A DNA stretch of 44,636 bases from Bacteroidota bacterium (GCA_021780815.1 JAJXYC010000010.1:1-44636), one strand, 5' to 3'. Counted from the first letter of the stretch, positions 20,186 through 29,703 are shown. Numbers and translations: made by a program. Notes: generated by a model not told the origin, from the sequence alone.

Positions 20186-20393
20186 TTTTACTCCAATAAT
20201 AAAATTAAAAAATTATAAAATCAAAATTACAAAATATAATTTTTATTTAACGAAAAATTTCAATAAATATTTACTAATACTATTACTATTAAGATGCAAA
20301 AATCAATTTGTTAAATTTTAATTAATTATATATTAAAATATTGTATTATAGGGTTTTTTTTCGTAATTTCCAATTTTTAAAAACTCAAATATT

Positions 20394-21476
20394 ATGAATT
20401 TACAATCGATTGAAGATGCTATTAAAGAACTTGATAAATCAGGGATGAGGCAAATTATTCTTGACTTTTACCAACAAGTTCGCAAATCCAATTCTCGAAT
20501 TCCTGAACTTCCCAAAATAAGTAATACGAGAGATATAGATAAAATTTTAATTTTAGGTATGGGTGGTTCAGCAATAAGTGGTGATTTAGTAAGGAACTAT
20601 ATAGATGCAAATCATGCAGAAATAGAAGTGCCAATATTTGTTACACGGAATTATATACCACCTCGTTGGATTGATAGTAAAACATTAATCATAGCGATAT
20701 CTTATTCGGGGAATACGGAAGAAACATTATCAGGATTACAAACTGCTTCTTTAATTACTAAACACATTATTGGAATAACTTCTGGTGGCTCATTAGAAGA
20801 AGTTTGTAAGCAGAATAATTATCCTATAATTAAAGTTCCTGGTGGTTTTCAGCCGAGAGCTGCTCTTGGTTATATGTTCTTTAATTTATTAAATTTTATT
20901 CTTTTAAATTTTTGTGTTATTTGTACAGTTTCAAAAACTGCAATTGAAGAAGAAATAATAGCAGATTTTTTAGAAAATAAAGGCAAACAATATAATGAAG
21001 TTAACGAAAATAATGAAGCAATAAAACTTGCGATGCAGTTATATAATAAACAAGTTGTAATATATTCAAGTTCAAATTTGTTAGATGTAGTAAATCTACG
21101 TTGGAGAGGACAAATTCAAGAAAATGCAAAAAATTTAGCCTTTGGTAATTTTTTCCCTGAAATGAACCATAATGAAATCAATTCTTGGTTACATCCTAAT
21201 GAAATTGTATCTAAATCAGTAATTTTGTTTTTAAAAGATAAAAAAGATGATCCGAGAATTCAAAGCAGAATTCTTGCAACAAAACATATTCTTGCAACAA
21301 AGGTAAGTTATTGTGAAATACTTGAAAGTAATGAAGATATACCACTTTTACGGTTATTTGATTTGATTTATTTTGCAGATTGGGTAAGTTATTATTTATC
21401 AATTTTAAATAATCAGGACCCTACGCCAATCCCTTTGATTAGTCAATTAAAGCAAATAATGCAAGACAATAAATAA
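20394..21476 (+). CDS. Bifunctional phosphoglucose/phosphomannose isomerase (SIS family)
   Basis: The 360-aa protein has two sugar-isomerase (SIS) modules: ILGMGGSAISGDLVRNY near residues 53-69 and the phosphate-binding SYSGNTEETLSG, followed by the HNEINSW segment that carries catalytic residues in the archaeal-type bifunctional PGI/PMI family. It should interconvert glucose-6-P or mannose-6-P with fructose-6-P. The gene for mannose-1-phosphate guanylyltransferase follows 48 bp later, so a role in GDP-mannose supply for surface polysaccharide or glycosylation is likely. It is divergent from ppdK. A glucose-only role cannot be excluded. Confidence 0.88.
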   Translation: MNLQSIEDAIKELDKSGMRQIILDFYQQVRKSNSRIPELPKISNTRDIDKILILGMGGSAISGDLVRNYIDANHAEIEVPIFVTRNYIPPRWIDSKTLIIAISYSGNTEETLSGLQTASLITKHIIGITSGGSLEEVCKQNNYPIIKVPGGFQPRAALGYMFFNLLNFILLNFCVICTVSKTAIEEEIIADFLENKGKQYNEVNENNEAIKLAMQLYNKQVVIYSSSNLLDVVNLRWRGQIQENAKNLAFGNFFPEMNHNEINSWLHPNEIVSKSVILFLKDKKDDPRIQSRILATKHILATKVSYCEILESNEDIPLLRLFDLIYFADWVSYYLSILNNQDPTPIPLISQLKQIMQDNK

Positions 21477-21524
21477 TTATATTTTTTTATTATAGCAATA
21501 GTATAAATAAAACAAAAAATCAAT

Positions 21525-22661
21525 ATGGAAAAAGTAGCAATTATAATGGCAGGTGGCTCAGGTAATAGATTTTGGCCGTTAAGTAGAGTGCAAAAACCAA
21601 AACAATTATTGAACTTTGATGAAAATGGTTTAACTTTATTAGAAGAGGCGATTTTAAGAGCGGCGGAATTAATGCCGTTAGAAAATATATTTATTATCAC
21701 CAATCAATATCTACAAAATTCAATAAAGGAACTTTTAAAAAATATACCAGAGGAAAATATAATTGCAGAACCTTTAAAACGAAATACTGCTCCGTGTTTA
21801 GCACTTTCTTCGGCAATTATTTCGGCACGTTTTGAAAAAAAGAATGTAAAAGCCGAAGAAATATTAGTTTCTGTTCTTACTGCTGACCAGAGAATATTTC
21901 CTATTAAATCATTCATCAAAACTGTGGAACCTATTCTAAGATTTATAGAATTTAATCCTGTTCTTGCTACAATTGGTATTCAACCAGAAAGAGCAGAAAC
22001 AGGCTATGGATATATTGAAGTAGCAGAAGAATTTGACTATACATCAACCAATGTTCAAATTAAACCTTTGAAATCTTTCCATGAAAAACCAAATGTTGAT
22101 AAGGCGAATGAATTTTTTGTTAGCAATAAATTTTTATGGAATTCAGGGATGTTCTTTTGGCGACTTGATGTTTTCAATTCTAAAATGCAGAATTATTATC
22201 CGATTATTGGCGACAAGATTCCCATATTGAAAGAAATATTGGCAAAGAATCCAACTGAAAATGATTTAACAAAGAATTCTGAAATTTTAAGTATATATAG
22301 TGCTTTCCCTGATATTTCAATTGATTATGCATTAATGGAAAAAGCAAAGAAAGTAGTTGTTGCAAAAGCAACTTTTTCATGGGAAGATTTAGGAACTTAT
22401 GATACTTTGCCAAGAATTTTTCCCGTTGATGAAAATCAAAATTATGTGAGAGGCAATAATTCTTTAATTGAAATAAATAATTCAATTATTATTAATAACA
22501 CATCACCTGAAAAAGATTTATTATTAACCGCTTTAGGTTTTTCTGATATTGTTTTAGTTGCAACAGATGATGCTATTATGCTTTGTCCTAAGAACAGAGT
22601 TCAAGAAGTAAAAAGAATTGTGGAAAGATTAAATGTGGAAGGAAAGTCAAAATGGCTTTAA
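21525..22661 (+). CDS. manC: Mannose-1-phosphate guanylyltransferase
   Basis: The 378-aa nucleotidyltransferase opens with the pyrophosphorylase signature MAGGSGNRFWPLSR...PKQLL (residues about 9-29) and has the FHEKPN motif around residue 190 and WNSGMFFW in the middle. It makes GDP-mannose from mannose-1-P and GTP. The length fits the single-domain form without the C-terminal isomerase cupin found in bifunctional enzymes; the separate isomerase is encoded just upstream. A phosphomannomutase was not found in this window. Confidence 0.92.
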   Translation: MEKVAIIMAGGSGNRFWPLSRVQKPKQLLNFDENGLTLLEEAILRAAELMPLENIFIITNQYLQNSIKELLKNIPEENIIAEPLKRNTAPCLALSSAIISARFEKKNVKAEEILVSVLTADQRIFPIKSFIKTVEPILRFIEFNPVLATIGIQPERAETGYGYIEVAEEFDYTSTNVQIKPLKSFHEKPNVDKANEFFVSNKFLWNSGMFFWRLDVFNSKMQNYYPIIGDKIPILKEILAKNPTENDLTKNSEILSIYSAFPDISIDYALMEKAKKVVVAKATFSWEDLGTYDTLPRIFPVDENQNYVRGNNSLIEINNSIIINNTSPEKDLLLTALGFSDIVLVATDDAIMLCPKNRVQEVKRIVERLNVEGKSKWL

Positions 22662-22876
22662 AAAAATAATAATAGTAATAAATAATAAATAAATAAAGTT
22701 ACGACAAATTTAACAAACAGACAGAAATTTTATCTTAACTAATAATAACTTATAAATATAAGATTAATATTAATTAATATTTAAATGTGATTTAAATATT
22801 AATTAATCCTTTTAATTTTAGTAATTTGCAAATATTAAAATAACAAATTTAAAAAAATGAATCAAACGAGGTAATT

Positions 22877-23101
22877 ATGGCAAAAGCTTTCGGTGAGATA
22901 ATCATAGACATAGATAAATGCAAAGGTTGTGAGCTTTGTATTGATTCATGTCCGCAAAATACTTTAGCATTAGCACCGAAGATCAATCAAAAGGGCTATC
23001 ATTATGCTATCAAAGTTCAGGATAATTGTACAGGATGCTTAAACTGTGCATTAGTGTGTCCTGAGGGAATTATCAATGTTTATCGTAAAATTGTTAAATA
23101 A
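22877..23101 (+). CDS. 2-oxoacid:ferredoxin oxidoreductase delta subunit (2x[4Fe-4S] ferredoxin)
   Basis: A 74-aa ferredoxin with two full CxxCxxCxxxCP motifs: CKGCELCIDSCP and CTGCLNCALVCP. It is the first gene of a four-gene operon with the alpha, beta and gamma subunits of a CoA-acylating 2-oxoacid oxidoreductase and would carry electrons from the beta-subunit active site to external ferredoxin. The alpha gene starts 9 bp after its stop codon. Position and length match the delta subunit of KOR/VOR-type enzymes. Confidence 0.92.
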   Translation: MAKAFGEIIIDIDKCKGCELCIDSCPQNTLALAPKINQKGYHYAIKVQDNCTGCLNCALVCPEGIINVYRKIVK

Positions 23102-23110
23102 GAGGAAAAT

Positions 23111-24178
23111 ATGGGTGAATTAAAATTAATGAAAGGGAATGAAGCACTTGCTGAGGCTTTAATCCGTTCTGGTTGTGATGGATACTTTGGTTACCCAATT
23201 ACACCTCAATCAGAAGTAATAGAATATTTATCCCGTGAAGCAACTGCAAGAACAGGAATGGTCGTATTGCAAGCTGAAAGTGAAGTTGCTTCAATTAATA
23301 TGATTTATGGAGCAGCTGCTACCGGAAGACGTGTTGCAACTACTTCTTCAAGTCCTGGAATAAGTTTGATGCAAGAAGGAATTTCATATATTGCAGGTGC
23401 TGAACTTCCATGTTTAGTTGTAAACGTTGTTCGTGGTGGTCCGGGTTTGGGAACTATTCAGCCTTCACAAGCAGATTATTTTCAAGCTACCAAAGGTGGT
23501 GGACACGGCGATTATCATCTTCTTGTCTTGGCTCCTTATAATGTGCAAGAAATGGTCGATTTTGTTAAACTTGGATTTGAACTTGGTGAAAAATATCGCA
23601 ATCCTGTTATGATTCTTGCTGATGGTGCTATGGGACAAATGATGGAAAAAGTAGAATTATTTGAACAACAAACTCGTAAAACTTCTTTTGCTGATTGGGC
23701 TACAAATGGTAAACCAAAAGATAAAGAAAGAAGAATTATTACATCTTTGTTTATTGAGCCGGAAAGAATGGAACAAGTTAATTTGAACTTGCAAGCAAAA
23801 TATAAAGCAATGCAAGAAAATGAAGTACGATACCAAACTATGAATACTGACGATGCTGAATATATTTTAACTGGTTTTGGACTTGGTTCCAGAATTGCTA
23901 TGAAGGTTATGGAACTTGCTCGTGAAAAAGGCATTAAAGTTGGTTTAATTAGACCTCAAACTGTATATCCATTTCCTTATCAAGTATATAAAGACATTGC
24001 TCCAAAAGTTAAGGGTATATTAGATATAGAAATGAATGCCGGACAAATGGTAGAAGATGTTCGTTTGGCTGTTGGAGATAAAACTCGTGTTGAATTTTAC
24101 GGTCGTATGGGTGGAATTATTGCTGAACCTGACGAAGTATTTAATTATTTTGAAAAAGTTTTTTTAGGAGATAAATAA
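23111..24178 (+). CDS. vorB: 2-oxoacid:ferredoxin oxidoreductase alpha subunit (VorB/KorA type)
   Basis: The 355-aa subunit starts with KGNEALAEALIRSGCDGYFGYPITPQSE, the pyrimidine-binding domain pattern of this family, and includes the GGPGLGTIQPSQADYFQ stretch; the transketolase C-terminal-like domain (LIRPQTVYPFP) follows. With the beta, gamma and delta subunits it oxidatively decarboxylates a 2-oxoacid to acyl-CoA while reducing ferredoxin. The substrate (branched-chain 2-oxoacid, 2-oxoglutarate or pyruvate) cannot be told from sequence by eye, so the symbol is a family label. AGAGG sits just before the start, and the stop codon overlaps the beta-subunit start. Confidence 0.88.
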   Translation: MGELKLMKGNEALAEALIRSGCDGYFGYPITPQSEVIEYLSREATARTGMVVLQAESEVASINMIYGAAATGRRVATTSSSPGISLMQEGISYIAGAELPCLVVNVVRGGPGLGTIQPSQADYFQATKGGGHGDYHLLVLAPYNVQEMVDFVKLGFELGEKYRNPVMILADGAMGQMMEKVELFEQQTRKTSFADWATNGKPKDKERRIITSLFIEPERMEQVNLNLQAKYKAMQENEVRYQTMNTDDAEYILTGFGLGSRIAMKVMELAREKGIKVGLIRPQTVYPFPYQVYKDIAPKVKGILDIEMNAGQMVEDVRLAVGDKTRVEFYGRMGGIIAEPDEVFNYFEKVFLGDK

Positions 24179-24978
24179 TGACTAATCCTATAAGTATAAA
24201 TGAAGTTCCTGTAAATCCCGAAATTATTCAAGATGAATATTTGATTTACAAGAAACCAAGCACTTTAACCGATAAACCTTTCCATTATTGTCCAGGTTGC
24301 GGTCATAGTACTGTCCATAAATTATTAATGGAATTAGTAGAAGAAATTGGCATACAATCTGATATTATTGGCGTTGCACCAGTTGGTTGTTCTGTTTTTG
24401 CTTATGATTATATGGATATTGATATGCAAGAAGCCGCACATGGTCGTGCATTAGCTGTTGCTACTGGAGTACGACGTATGTTGCCTGATAAATATGTCTT
24501 TACTTATCAAGGTGATGGTGATTTAGCTGCTATTGGAACTGCTGAAACAATTCATGCAGCTAACAGAGGAGAAAATATCCTTTGTATCTTTATTAATAAT
24601 GGTGTTTATGGTATGACTTCGGGACAAATGGCACCTACTACGTTAGCTGGTATGGTTTCAACTACTTCGCCTTTTGGTCGTGATGTTAAAACACAAGGCT
24701 ATCCTTTAAAGATTGGTGAATTGCTATCTTTGTTACCAGGAGTTGCTTATGTTACTCGCCAATCTGTGCATACACCAACTAATGTTCGTAAAACTAAAAA
24801 AGCTTTAAAGCAAGCATTAGAATATCAAAAACAAGGACTTGGCTTTTGTATGGTCGAAGTTGTGTCTAACTGTCCTTCAAATTGGAAAATGACTCCACTC
24901 GAAAGTTTGAAGTTCGTTGAAGAAAAGATGATTCCTTTTTATCCATTAGGTGATTTAAAAGTTCCAGGAGGTAAATAA
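24178..24978 (+). CDS. 2-oxoacid:ferredoxin oxidoreductase beta subunit, ThDP-binding
   Basis: The 266-aa subunit has the Cys-containing HYCPGCGHSTVHKLL motif near residue 38, a conserved VGCSVFAYDY segment, and the thiamine-diphosphate motif GDGDLAAIG...NNGVYGMTSGQ. It forms the catalytic centre together with the alpha subunit. The start codon overlaps the stop of the alpha gene (TAATG), and the gamma gene begins 1 bp after its own stop, so the three are translated as a coupled set. Confidence 0.93.
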   Translation: MTNPISINEVPVNPEIIQDEYLIYKKPSTLTDKPFHYCPGCGHSTVHKLLMELVEEIGIQSDIIGVAPVGCSVFAYDYMDIDMQEAAHGRALAVATGVRRMLPDKYVFTYQGDGDLAAIGTAETIHAANRGENILCIFINNGVYGMTSGQMAPTTLAGMVSTTSPFGRDVKTQGYPLKIGELLSLLPGVAYVTRQSVHTPTNVRKTKKALKQALEYQKQGLGFCMVEVVSNCPSNWKMTPLESLKFVEEKMIPFYPLGDLKVPGGK

Positions 24979-24979
24979 T

Positions 24980-25519
24980 ATGACTGAAGAAGCTATTTTT
25001 GCCGGGTTTGGAGGACAAGGAGTCCTTTCAATGGGGATGATACTTGCTTACGCTGGTATGATTGAAAATAAAGAAGTTTGCTGGATGCCTTCTTATGGTC
25101 CTGAAATGCGAGGTGGCACTGCTAATGCTACTACTATTATTTCTGATACTTTAATTTCTTCTCCTATTATTTCTAAATATGATACCGTTGTTGCTTTAAA
25201 CCAACCTTCTGTTGATAAATTTGAAGGCAAAATTAAAACAGGTGGTACTATTATTTATGATGCTACCAATATTTTAACTCCGCCTACAAGAACTGATATT
25301 AAAGTTTTTGGAATACCAGGTAGTGAAACTGCTGTTAATTTGAAAAATATTAGAGTGTTAAATATGGTCGTGCTTGGTGCTTTTATTGCTACAAGACATA
25401 CAGTTAAACCTGAAACAATTTTAGAAGCTTTGAAAAAAGTTCTACCTGAACGATACCATAATTTAATTCCTTTAAACAAAAAAGCTTTTGAAGAAGGAAT
25501 GGCTTTGATAAAAAATTAA
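24980..25519 (+). CDS. 2-oxoacid:ferredoxin oxidoreductase gamma subunit
   Basis: The 179-aa protein begins with EEAIFAGFGGQGVLSMGMILAYAGM, the typical nucleotide-type fold start of the gamma domain, and has MPSYGPEMRGGTANATTIIS, both family hallmarks. It completes the four-subunit (delta-alpha-beta-gamma) 2-oxoacid oxidoreductase and is the last gene before a strong terminator. Confidence 0.93.
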   Translation: MTEEAIFAGFGGQGVLSMGMILAYAGMIENKEVCWMPSYGPEMRGGTANATTIISDTLISSPIISKYDTVVALNQPSVDKFEGKIKTGGTIIYDATNILTPPTRTDIKVFGIPGSETAVNLKNIRVLNMVVLGAFIATRHTVKPETILEALKKVLPERYHNLIPLNKKAFEEGMALIKN

Positions 25520-25560
25520 ATATAATAAATTTTTAATTTATTATATCTTACGAAAATAAA

Positions 25561-25610
25561 AAGAAGTGTCATTAAAAGTATTAAATCTAAAATGACACTT
25601 CTTTTATTAT
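25561..25610 (+). terminator. Strong terminator after the oxidoreductase operon
   Basis: A perfect 13-bp inverted repeat, AAGAAGTGTCATT (25561-25573) and AATGACACTTCTT (25591-25603), is followed by a T-rich run. A-rich sequence on the other side means it could work in both directions. Confidence 0.93.
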
Positions 25611-25686
25611 TTACCTGAACAAATCAAAAAATTATACTTTTATAAATTTCATTGTTTCTTCTGTCATTTTGAACGCTTTTTCTTTT

Positions 25687-25780
25687 CTCATTCTTCGCTT
25701 CGATCAGAATGATAATGCACTACGTGTCATTCCCTCGCAAGAGGGAATCTAATGGATTCTTCGCTGACGCTCAGAATGAC
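25687..25780. repeat. REP-like palindromic intergenic element, copy 1
   Basis: This element carries the modules CATTCCCTCGCAAGAGGGAA (a palindromic core) and GATTCTTCGC...GCTCAGAATGACG. The same modules recur at 29281-29368, 31187-31361 and in part at 35448-35473. All copies are intergenic, as expected of REP/MITE-like elements. No transposase is nearby. Confidence 0.8.
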
Positions 25781-26236
25781 GAAAAATTTTTTTGCATCTG
25801 ACTGTAATTTTTTTCAAAAAAAACACTCTCTATATATAAAGAATTTGTTAAATTAGAAAAGAAAGTTTTTACAAGAATGTAAAAAGTATGATAAAAATAA
25901 AGGGATACATAGAGAAGAAAGGAAAGACGAAAAAGGGCATAAGATGGGCTTTATGGCTTTATAGCTTTAAAGAGACTGCACAAACATATTTTTATTTTAT
26001 TCCTAACAAAAATAATCCTGAATTAAATAATTCAATATTCTTTAAAATTTGCTTCAAAAAGTTTTTGAAGTTTTGCGAGTGGAAATTCGTAATAGGTTAG
26101 CTGCAATGAGAAAAGTCCGGTGTTTAAGTAAACTTTATCATTGCAGCTGCTTCAGCCAATTACTTAACGAACTTAAGCAGAAAAACTTTTTGCTTAAAAT
26201 AATTTTAATATTATTTAATAAAATAAGGAAATTTAT

Positions 26237-26749
26237 ATGAAAACATTTTTGTTATCAATTTTGTTAATTATTGTCTTATCGTCAACATCTTTATTTAGCC
26301 AATGTTACGAATGCACAGGACAAGAAACTACTAATACTATAACTTATTCAGTTCCACAAGTAGGGTGTGGACAATGCGAATATACAGTAACTTACAAACA
26401 ATGTTCAACAAGTTCGAGTATTCTGATTGAATCAATTGAATCAAGCGCATCTAATCCAGTTTGTTGTCAGGGGACTGCAATCAATGACCCGATGGTATCT
26501 GGATATATTCTTGACGAAGCCGCAAACCAAATTGCACTGGTAGTAGGAGGAACCCTTACTATTTATACTCCTTCAAAATGTTGGAAATGGGAAGGGCACT
26601 TAGGACCAAATGGAATTCACACAGCTGTTTTAGTCACTTGTAGCTTTAATATAAGTTGTTGTGTTTATGTTTACGAAAATGGAAATTTAACTTCTCATAC
26701 TACGAAGGGTGCTGAAGTATGTAATGAGTGTATGCCATTATGTGAATAA
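26237..26749 (+). CDS. Exported cysteine-rich protein of unknown function
   Basis: I do not recognise this 170-aa protein. It opens with a clear signal peptide (MKTFLLSILLIIVLSSTSLFS, cut probably before QCYEC), so it is exported. The mature part is rich in cysteine, with clusters CYEC, GCGQC, CC, CSFNISCC and CNECMPLC, which suggests a small disulfide-bonded fold; a metal-binding role is possible but unproven. There is no T9SS C-terminal domain. It has its own terminator and precedes a T9SS cargo gene. Confidence 0.75.
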   Translation: MKTFLLSILLIIVLSSTSLFSQCYECTGQETTNTITYSVPQVGCGQCEYTVTYKQCSTSSSILIESIESSASNPVCCQGTAINDPMVSGYILDEAANQIALVVGGTLTIYTPSKCWKWEGHLGPNGIHTAVLVTCSFNISCCVYVYENGNLTSHTTKGAEVCNECMPLCE

Positions 26750-26761
26750 ATTATCTAATTT

Positions 26762-26803
26762 AGGGGTAGTAATGTTAAACAATATTAAATACTACCCCTT
26801 TAA
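26762..26803 (+). terminator. Terminator after the Cys-rich gene
   Basis: A 9-bp stem AGGGGTAGT (26762-26770) / ACTACCCCT (26791-26799) is followed by a short T run and A-rich sequence, 13 bp after the stop codon. Confidence 0.8.
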
Positions 26804-26820
26804 AAAATGAGGAGAAAAAT

Positions 26821-29187
26821 ATGTATAAATTATTTTGTAATTTTATGATACTCATTCTTGCCCAAACACTTTTTGCTCAATCATTATATAAATGGGAAGA
26901 TTGTACAAAAGGTTTAGAAGGTGTATCTCGGAATGTACTTATATATTCATACGAAAATGTCTTGTATTTGCGTTCACAGTTAAATACATTTTATTCCACA
27001 AATCTTGGAATAAATTGGAAGCCATTTAAAAGGTATGATTCAAATTTTAAATGTTTAACTTATCTTAGCATATCTTTTATAAATAAATATAAAAATATTT
27101 ACATTTTAACAAATGATTTTGGTCACTATATTTCAAATGATAAGCAGAATTGGCAAAAGTTAAAATTTGAATTACCTGATTTGCCAAGCAATAATGTGAT
27201 GACGGATAATATTAATTTAATAACTACTGATTCTACAATAATTTTAAGAGTTGTTTGGTACGAAAAAATTGATTCAACAAAATATTTGGAGCATAAACGA
27301 ACCTGTATTGCTAAAGGAATTGGGAATGATATTTCTGAAACCTATAAATTTGATACTTTATCGGAAGAAAATGATTATATTACGACTGAACAAGAAAAAT
27401 ATTTTACTTATTTAAATATAGATGGAATTGTTTACTCAATCTACTATACTTTACAAGGTCGTTATTTTAGTTATTATTACTTTTCAACAGATAATGGAGA
27501 AAGTTGGAGAAAAAAAGAAATATCGAATATTGAAGGTGGTATAAAAACACTTGTCAAAATTAATGGTAAATTATGGATAATTTCACCATTTGCATTGTGG
27601 CGCCCCAAAGATGATGGAACATACGAAAAGGTTGAAGATGAACAATTTGATAGTTTCAATACGGATTTTCTTTCTGAACATAAAGGAATGATTTATGCTC
27701 AAGCTATAGACAGCAGTAATCATAAATCCATATTAGTTCGTTCAATCAGTAATGGTTTAACTTGGGAAAAAGTTGGAAACCAATATTTTAAAATTAAACA
27801 ATTATTTTCGATTAATGGAGAATTAATAATTAAAAGTTCTAAGGGCATAATGGCTTCAACTGATGATGGAGAAAGTTGGGAAGAAAGAGAACAAGGTTTA
27901 TTTCAATCACCAAATTATAATGATGAAGGTCCATGGAAAAAAATAATTCAAGTAGGTGAAAATGAATGTATTACTGCACCAAGGAACGGTATGAATAATG
28001 TTATGATGAAATCTTATGATGGTGGTAAGACTTGGGAACATAAATATGTTATTGATTCAATTGGTTATACTGAATATGATTGGACTGGTGAGCTTTATAA
28101 TTTCACTTTTTCATCTAATAAATATGGTTTGTTTGCTGTGGACAGAGGTAGTAATAAAACTTATAAATCTTATGATAAGGGAGAAACTTGGGAAATTTAT
28201 TCAAATGTGGCAGCTTTTTACAAAGATGAAGATAAAAATATGTACGAAAGAAATGATACCTTGCTATATTTTTATGATGACCCATACTTTCCAAATGATA
28301 AATTCATATATTATTCTTTGGATACAGGAAAAACATTTGTAATTTATGATTCTCTATACCTTCAAAAATTACCAGAAAAAAGTGAGCATTTATTTGTAAA
28401 AAACGGTCAATATTTTGCTATCGATAACGAAAATACGATATATAACTCAACAAATGAAGGGAAAAATTGGGATATATTTACAAAAATCATTTTACCCGTT
28501 AAAGATTCATTATATAAGGTATTCTATTATGATGTTACTTCCGATAAACCAATATTAGTTTTTGGATATAAAGATAATCCAAATTATCCAAGTTTTACAC
28601 AAAAGACTCTGTTATCGCCATTATATTATACTGAGGATTTCGGCAATACGATTAATAAATTCAATTTACCTACGATTTCCTGGGTAATCCCTGTAAATCT
28701 GGACAACAAATACAAATTTGTTTATTTACAAAACCATTTAATTGTATTTCTTCAAGGTAGTTCTCAAAAATATTATGGATTATTTGAATTTGATAAGGAA
28801 AAAAATGACTGGACTGATATAACACCAGAACTAAACGGGAATGTTATAACAGATATTTTTCCGGTTGACGAATATTTGTACATTAGCACCTATGAAGGAT
28901 TATTCCGAACAAAAATTAATCCAGTATCTGTTCAAGAAAAAACAGAAAAAACAACACTATTGCCAATAGAATTATATCCCAATCCCGCAATAGATGAAGT
29001 AAATATTCTAAACAATTATTACACAATTGACCAAATAACAATATATGATATGCTTGGTAGAGAAGTAACCAAGCCATTTTTCACACAAGATAACTTTGAG
29101 ATAAGAGGTATTAAAGAAGGTTTTTATTTTGTAAAGTTAACTTTTGAAGGTGGGTGGTCAGTTTACAAAAAAATAATTAAACAATAA
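26821..29187 (+). CDS. T9SS-secreted Asp-box (BNR) propeller protein
   Basis: The 788-aa protein has an N-terminal signal peptide (ending near LFAQS). About nine or ten Asp-box-like turns are spread along the chain: STNLGINW, STDNGESW, SISNGLTW, STDDGESW, SYDGGKTW, SYDKGETW, SLDTGKTF, STNEGKNW and others. Such turns mark sialidase-like or Ycf48/VPS10-like beta-propellers, although no enzyme active site is evident. The last 80 residues (LYPNPAIDEVNI ... ITIYDMLGREV ... GFYFVKLTFEGG) form a type A T9SS sorting domain, so it should cross the outer membrane and stay surface-bound or be released. GGAG precedes the start. Binding target unknown. Confidence 0.88.
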   Translation: MYKLFCNFMILILAQTLFAQSLYKWEDCTKGLEGVSRNVLIYSYENVLYLRSQLNTFYSTNLGINWKPFKRYDSNFKCLTYLSISFINKYKNIYILTNDFGHYISNDKQNWQKLKFELPDLPSNNVMTDNINLITTDSTIILRVVWYEKIDSTKYLEHKRTCIAKGIGNDISETYKFDTLSEENDYITTEQEKYFTYLNIDGIVYSIYYTLQGRYFSYYYFSTDNGESWRKKEISNIEGGIKTLVKINGKLWIISPFALWRPKDDGTYEKVEDEQFDSFNTDFLSEHKGMIYAQAIDSSNHKSILVRSISNGLTWEKVGNQYFKIKQLFSINGELIIKSSKGIMASTDDGESWEEREQGLFQSPNYNDEGPWKKIIQVGENECITAPRNGMNNVMMKSYDGGKTWEHKYVIDSIGYTEYDWTGELYNFTFSSNKYGLFAVDRGSNKTYKSYDKGETWEIYSNVAAFYKDEDKNMYERNDTLLYFYDDPYFPNDKFIYYSLDTGKTFVIYDSLYLQKLPEKSEHLFVKNGQYFAIDNENTIYNSTNEGKNWDIFTKIILPVKDSLYKVFYYDVTSDKPILVFGYKDNPNYPSFTQKTLLSPLYYTEDFGNTINKFNLPTISWVIPVNLDNKYKFVYLQNHLIVFLQGSSQKYYGLFEFDKEKNDWTDITPELNGNVITDIFPVDEYLYISTYEGLFRTKINPVSVQEKTEKTTLLPIELYPNPAIDEVNILNNYYTIDQITIYDMLGREVTKPFFTQDNFEIRGIKEGFYFVKLTFEGGWSVYKKIIKQ

Positions 29188-29280
29188 CGCAACTTGACTG
29201 AAAATTGGGAATGAAAAACCGCTGAAGTTTGTGAAGGTGGAGTAAAGAAAATTAAAATAATATTATTTTTCCGATATTCT

Positions 29281-29368
29281 ACGCTGACGCTCAGAATGAC
29301 GGTTTACTGTTTTTGTCATTCCCTCGCAAGAGGGAATCTCATGGATTCTTCGCTACGCTCAGAATGAC
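29281..29368. repeat. REP-like palindromic intergenic element, copy 2
   Basis: It has the same modules as at 25687-25780 (palindromic core plus GCTCAGAATGACG). Its right part belongs to the duplicated 5' segment shared with 31307-31662. Confidence 0.8.
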
Positions 29369-29685
29369 GAAAAAATTATTTTTTGTATTAAGTTGTAACT
29401 TTTTGTTTGTTTAATTGTCTTTGTTTATTATAATAGGAAAAAAATATAAATTATTTTGTTATTTAAATAAAAATTATTATATTGCAAAAAATATTTTTAT
29501 AAACTTTTTTAAGGTGTTCATATGAAAGAATTTTTACAGAAAATTGAACATGAAGACAAAAAGGGCTTAAATACTTCAATACTTCAATACTTCAATACTT
29601 CAATACTAGAATATTGACGATAGTGTTAGGGATATATTTTATGGGAACTACACTATCATATTCAAACATACCTGCTTATGAAGAA
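29314..29685 (+). repeat. Duplicated 5' module, copy A
   Basis: These 372 bp match 31307-31662 almost base for base: I see one substitution, plus an extra 16 bp (two 8-bp units) inside the AATACTTC tract. The module covers part of a REP-like element, an AT-rich upstream region, a start codon and the first codons of the metalloprotease-like gene. Similarity stops abruptly after GCTTATGAAGAA. The near identity indicates recent duplication. Confidence 0.92.
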
Positions 29686-29703
29686 ATGGTAATATTATTG
29701 TAA
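29522..29703 (+). pseudogene. 5' fragment of the metalloprotease-like gene
   Basis: Within copy A of the duplicated module lies the start of the gene that is full length at 31591-34074. An ATG at 29522 with AAGGTG upstream reads only about 31 codons before a stop; the body frame (TTG at 29614, GTTLSYSNIPAYEE) ends at 29703 after diverging from the intact copy. It is a remnant with no plausible product. Confidence 0.75.

Larger units (their letters stand above)
25520..26236. other. Intergenic region with structured segment before the Cys-rich gene
   Basis: Besides the terminator and REP-like element, this holds an 11-bp perfect inverted repeat (AGCTGCAATGA 26099-26109, TCATTGCAGCT 26138-26148) whose loop contains a smaller one (GTTT/AAAC at 26122-26133), then TTAAGCA/TGCTTAA around 26172-26200. 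A 70-codon frame at 25888-26100 (plus) has no recognisable features and overlaps another frame, so I do not call it. The folds may belong to a small RNA or to the mRNA leader of the next gene. Confidence 0.45.

Noticed and set aside
25950-25975. TGGCTTTATAGC, a 12-base match to the CRISPR repeat
   Set aside because: No handle sequence next to it and no spacing pattern; a 12-base match somewhere in this window is not surprising.
26100-26150. AAAAGTCCGG, recalling the conserved start of RNase P RNA
   Set aside because: The surrounding hairpin closes within 50 bases and the other conserved RNase P segments are missing.
25888-26240. Two overlapping small plus-strand frames (70 and 63 codons)
   Set aside because: No family features, mutually overlapping, and the region has strong inverted repeats; not supportable as genes.
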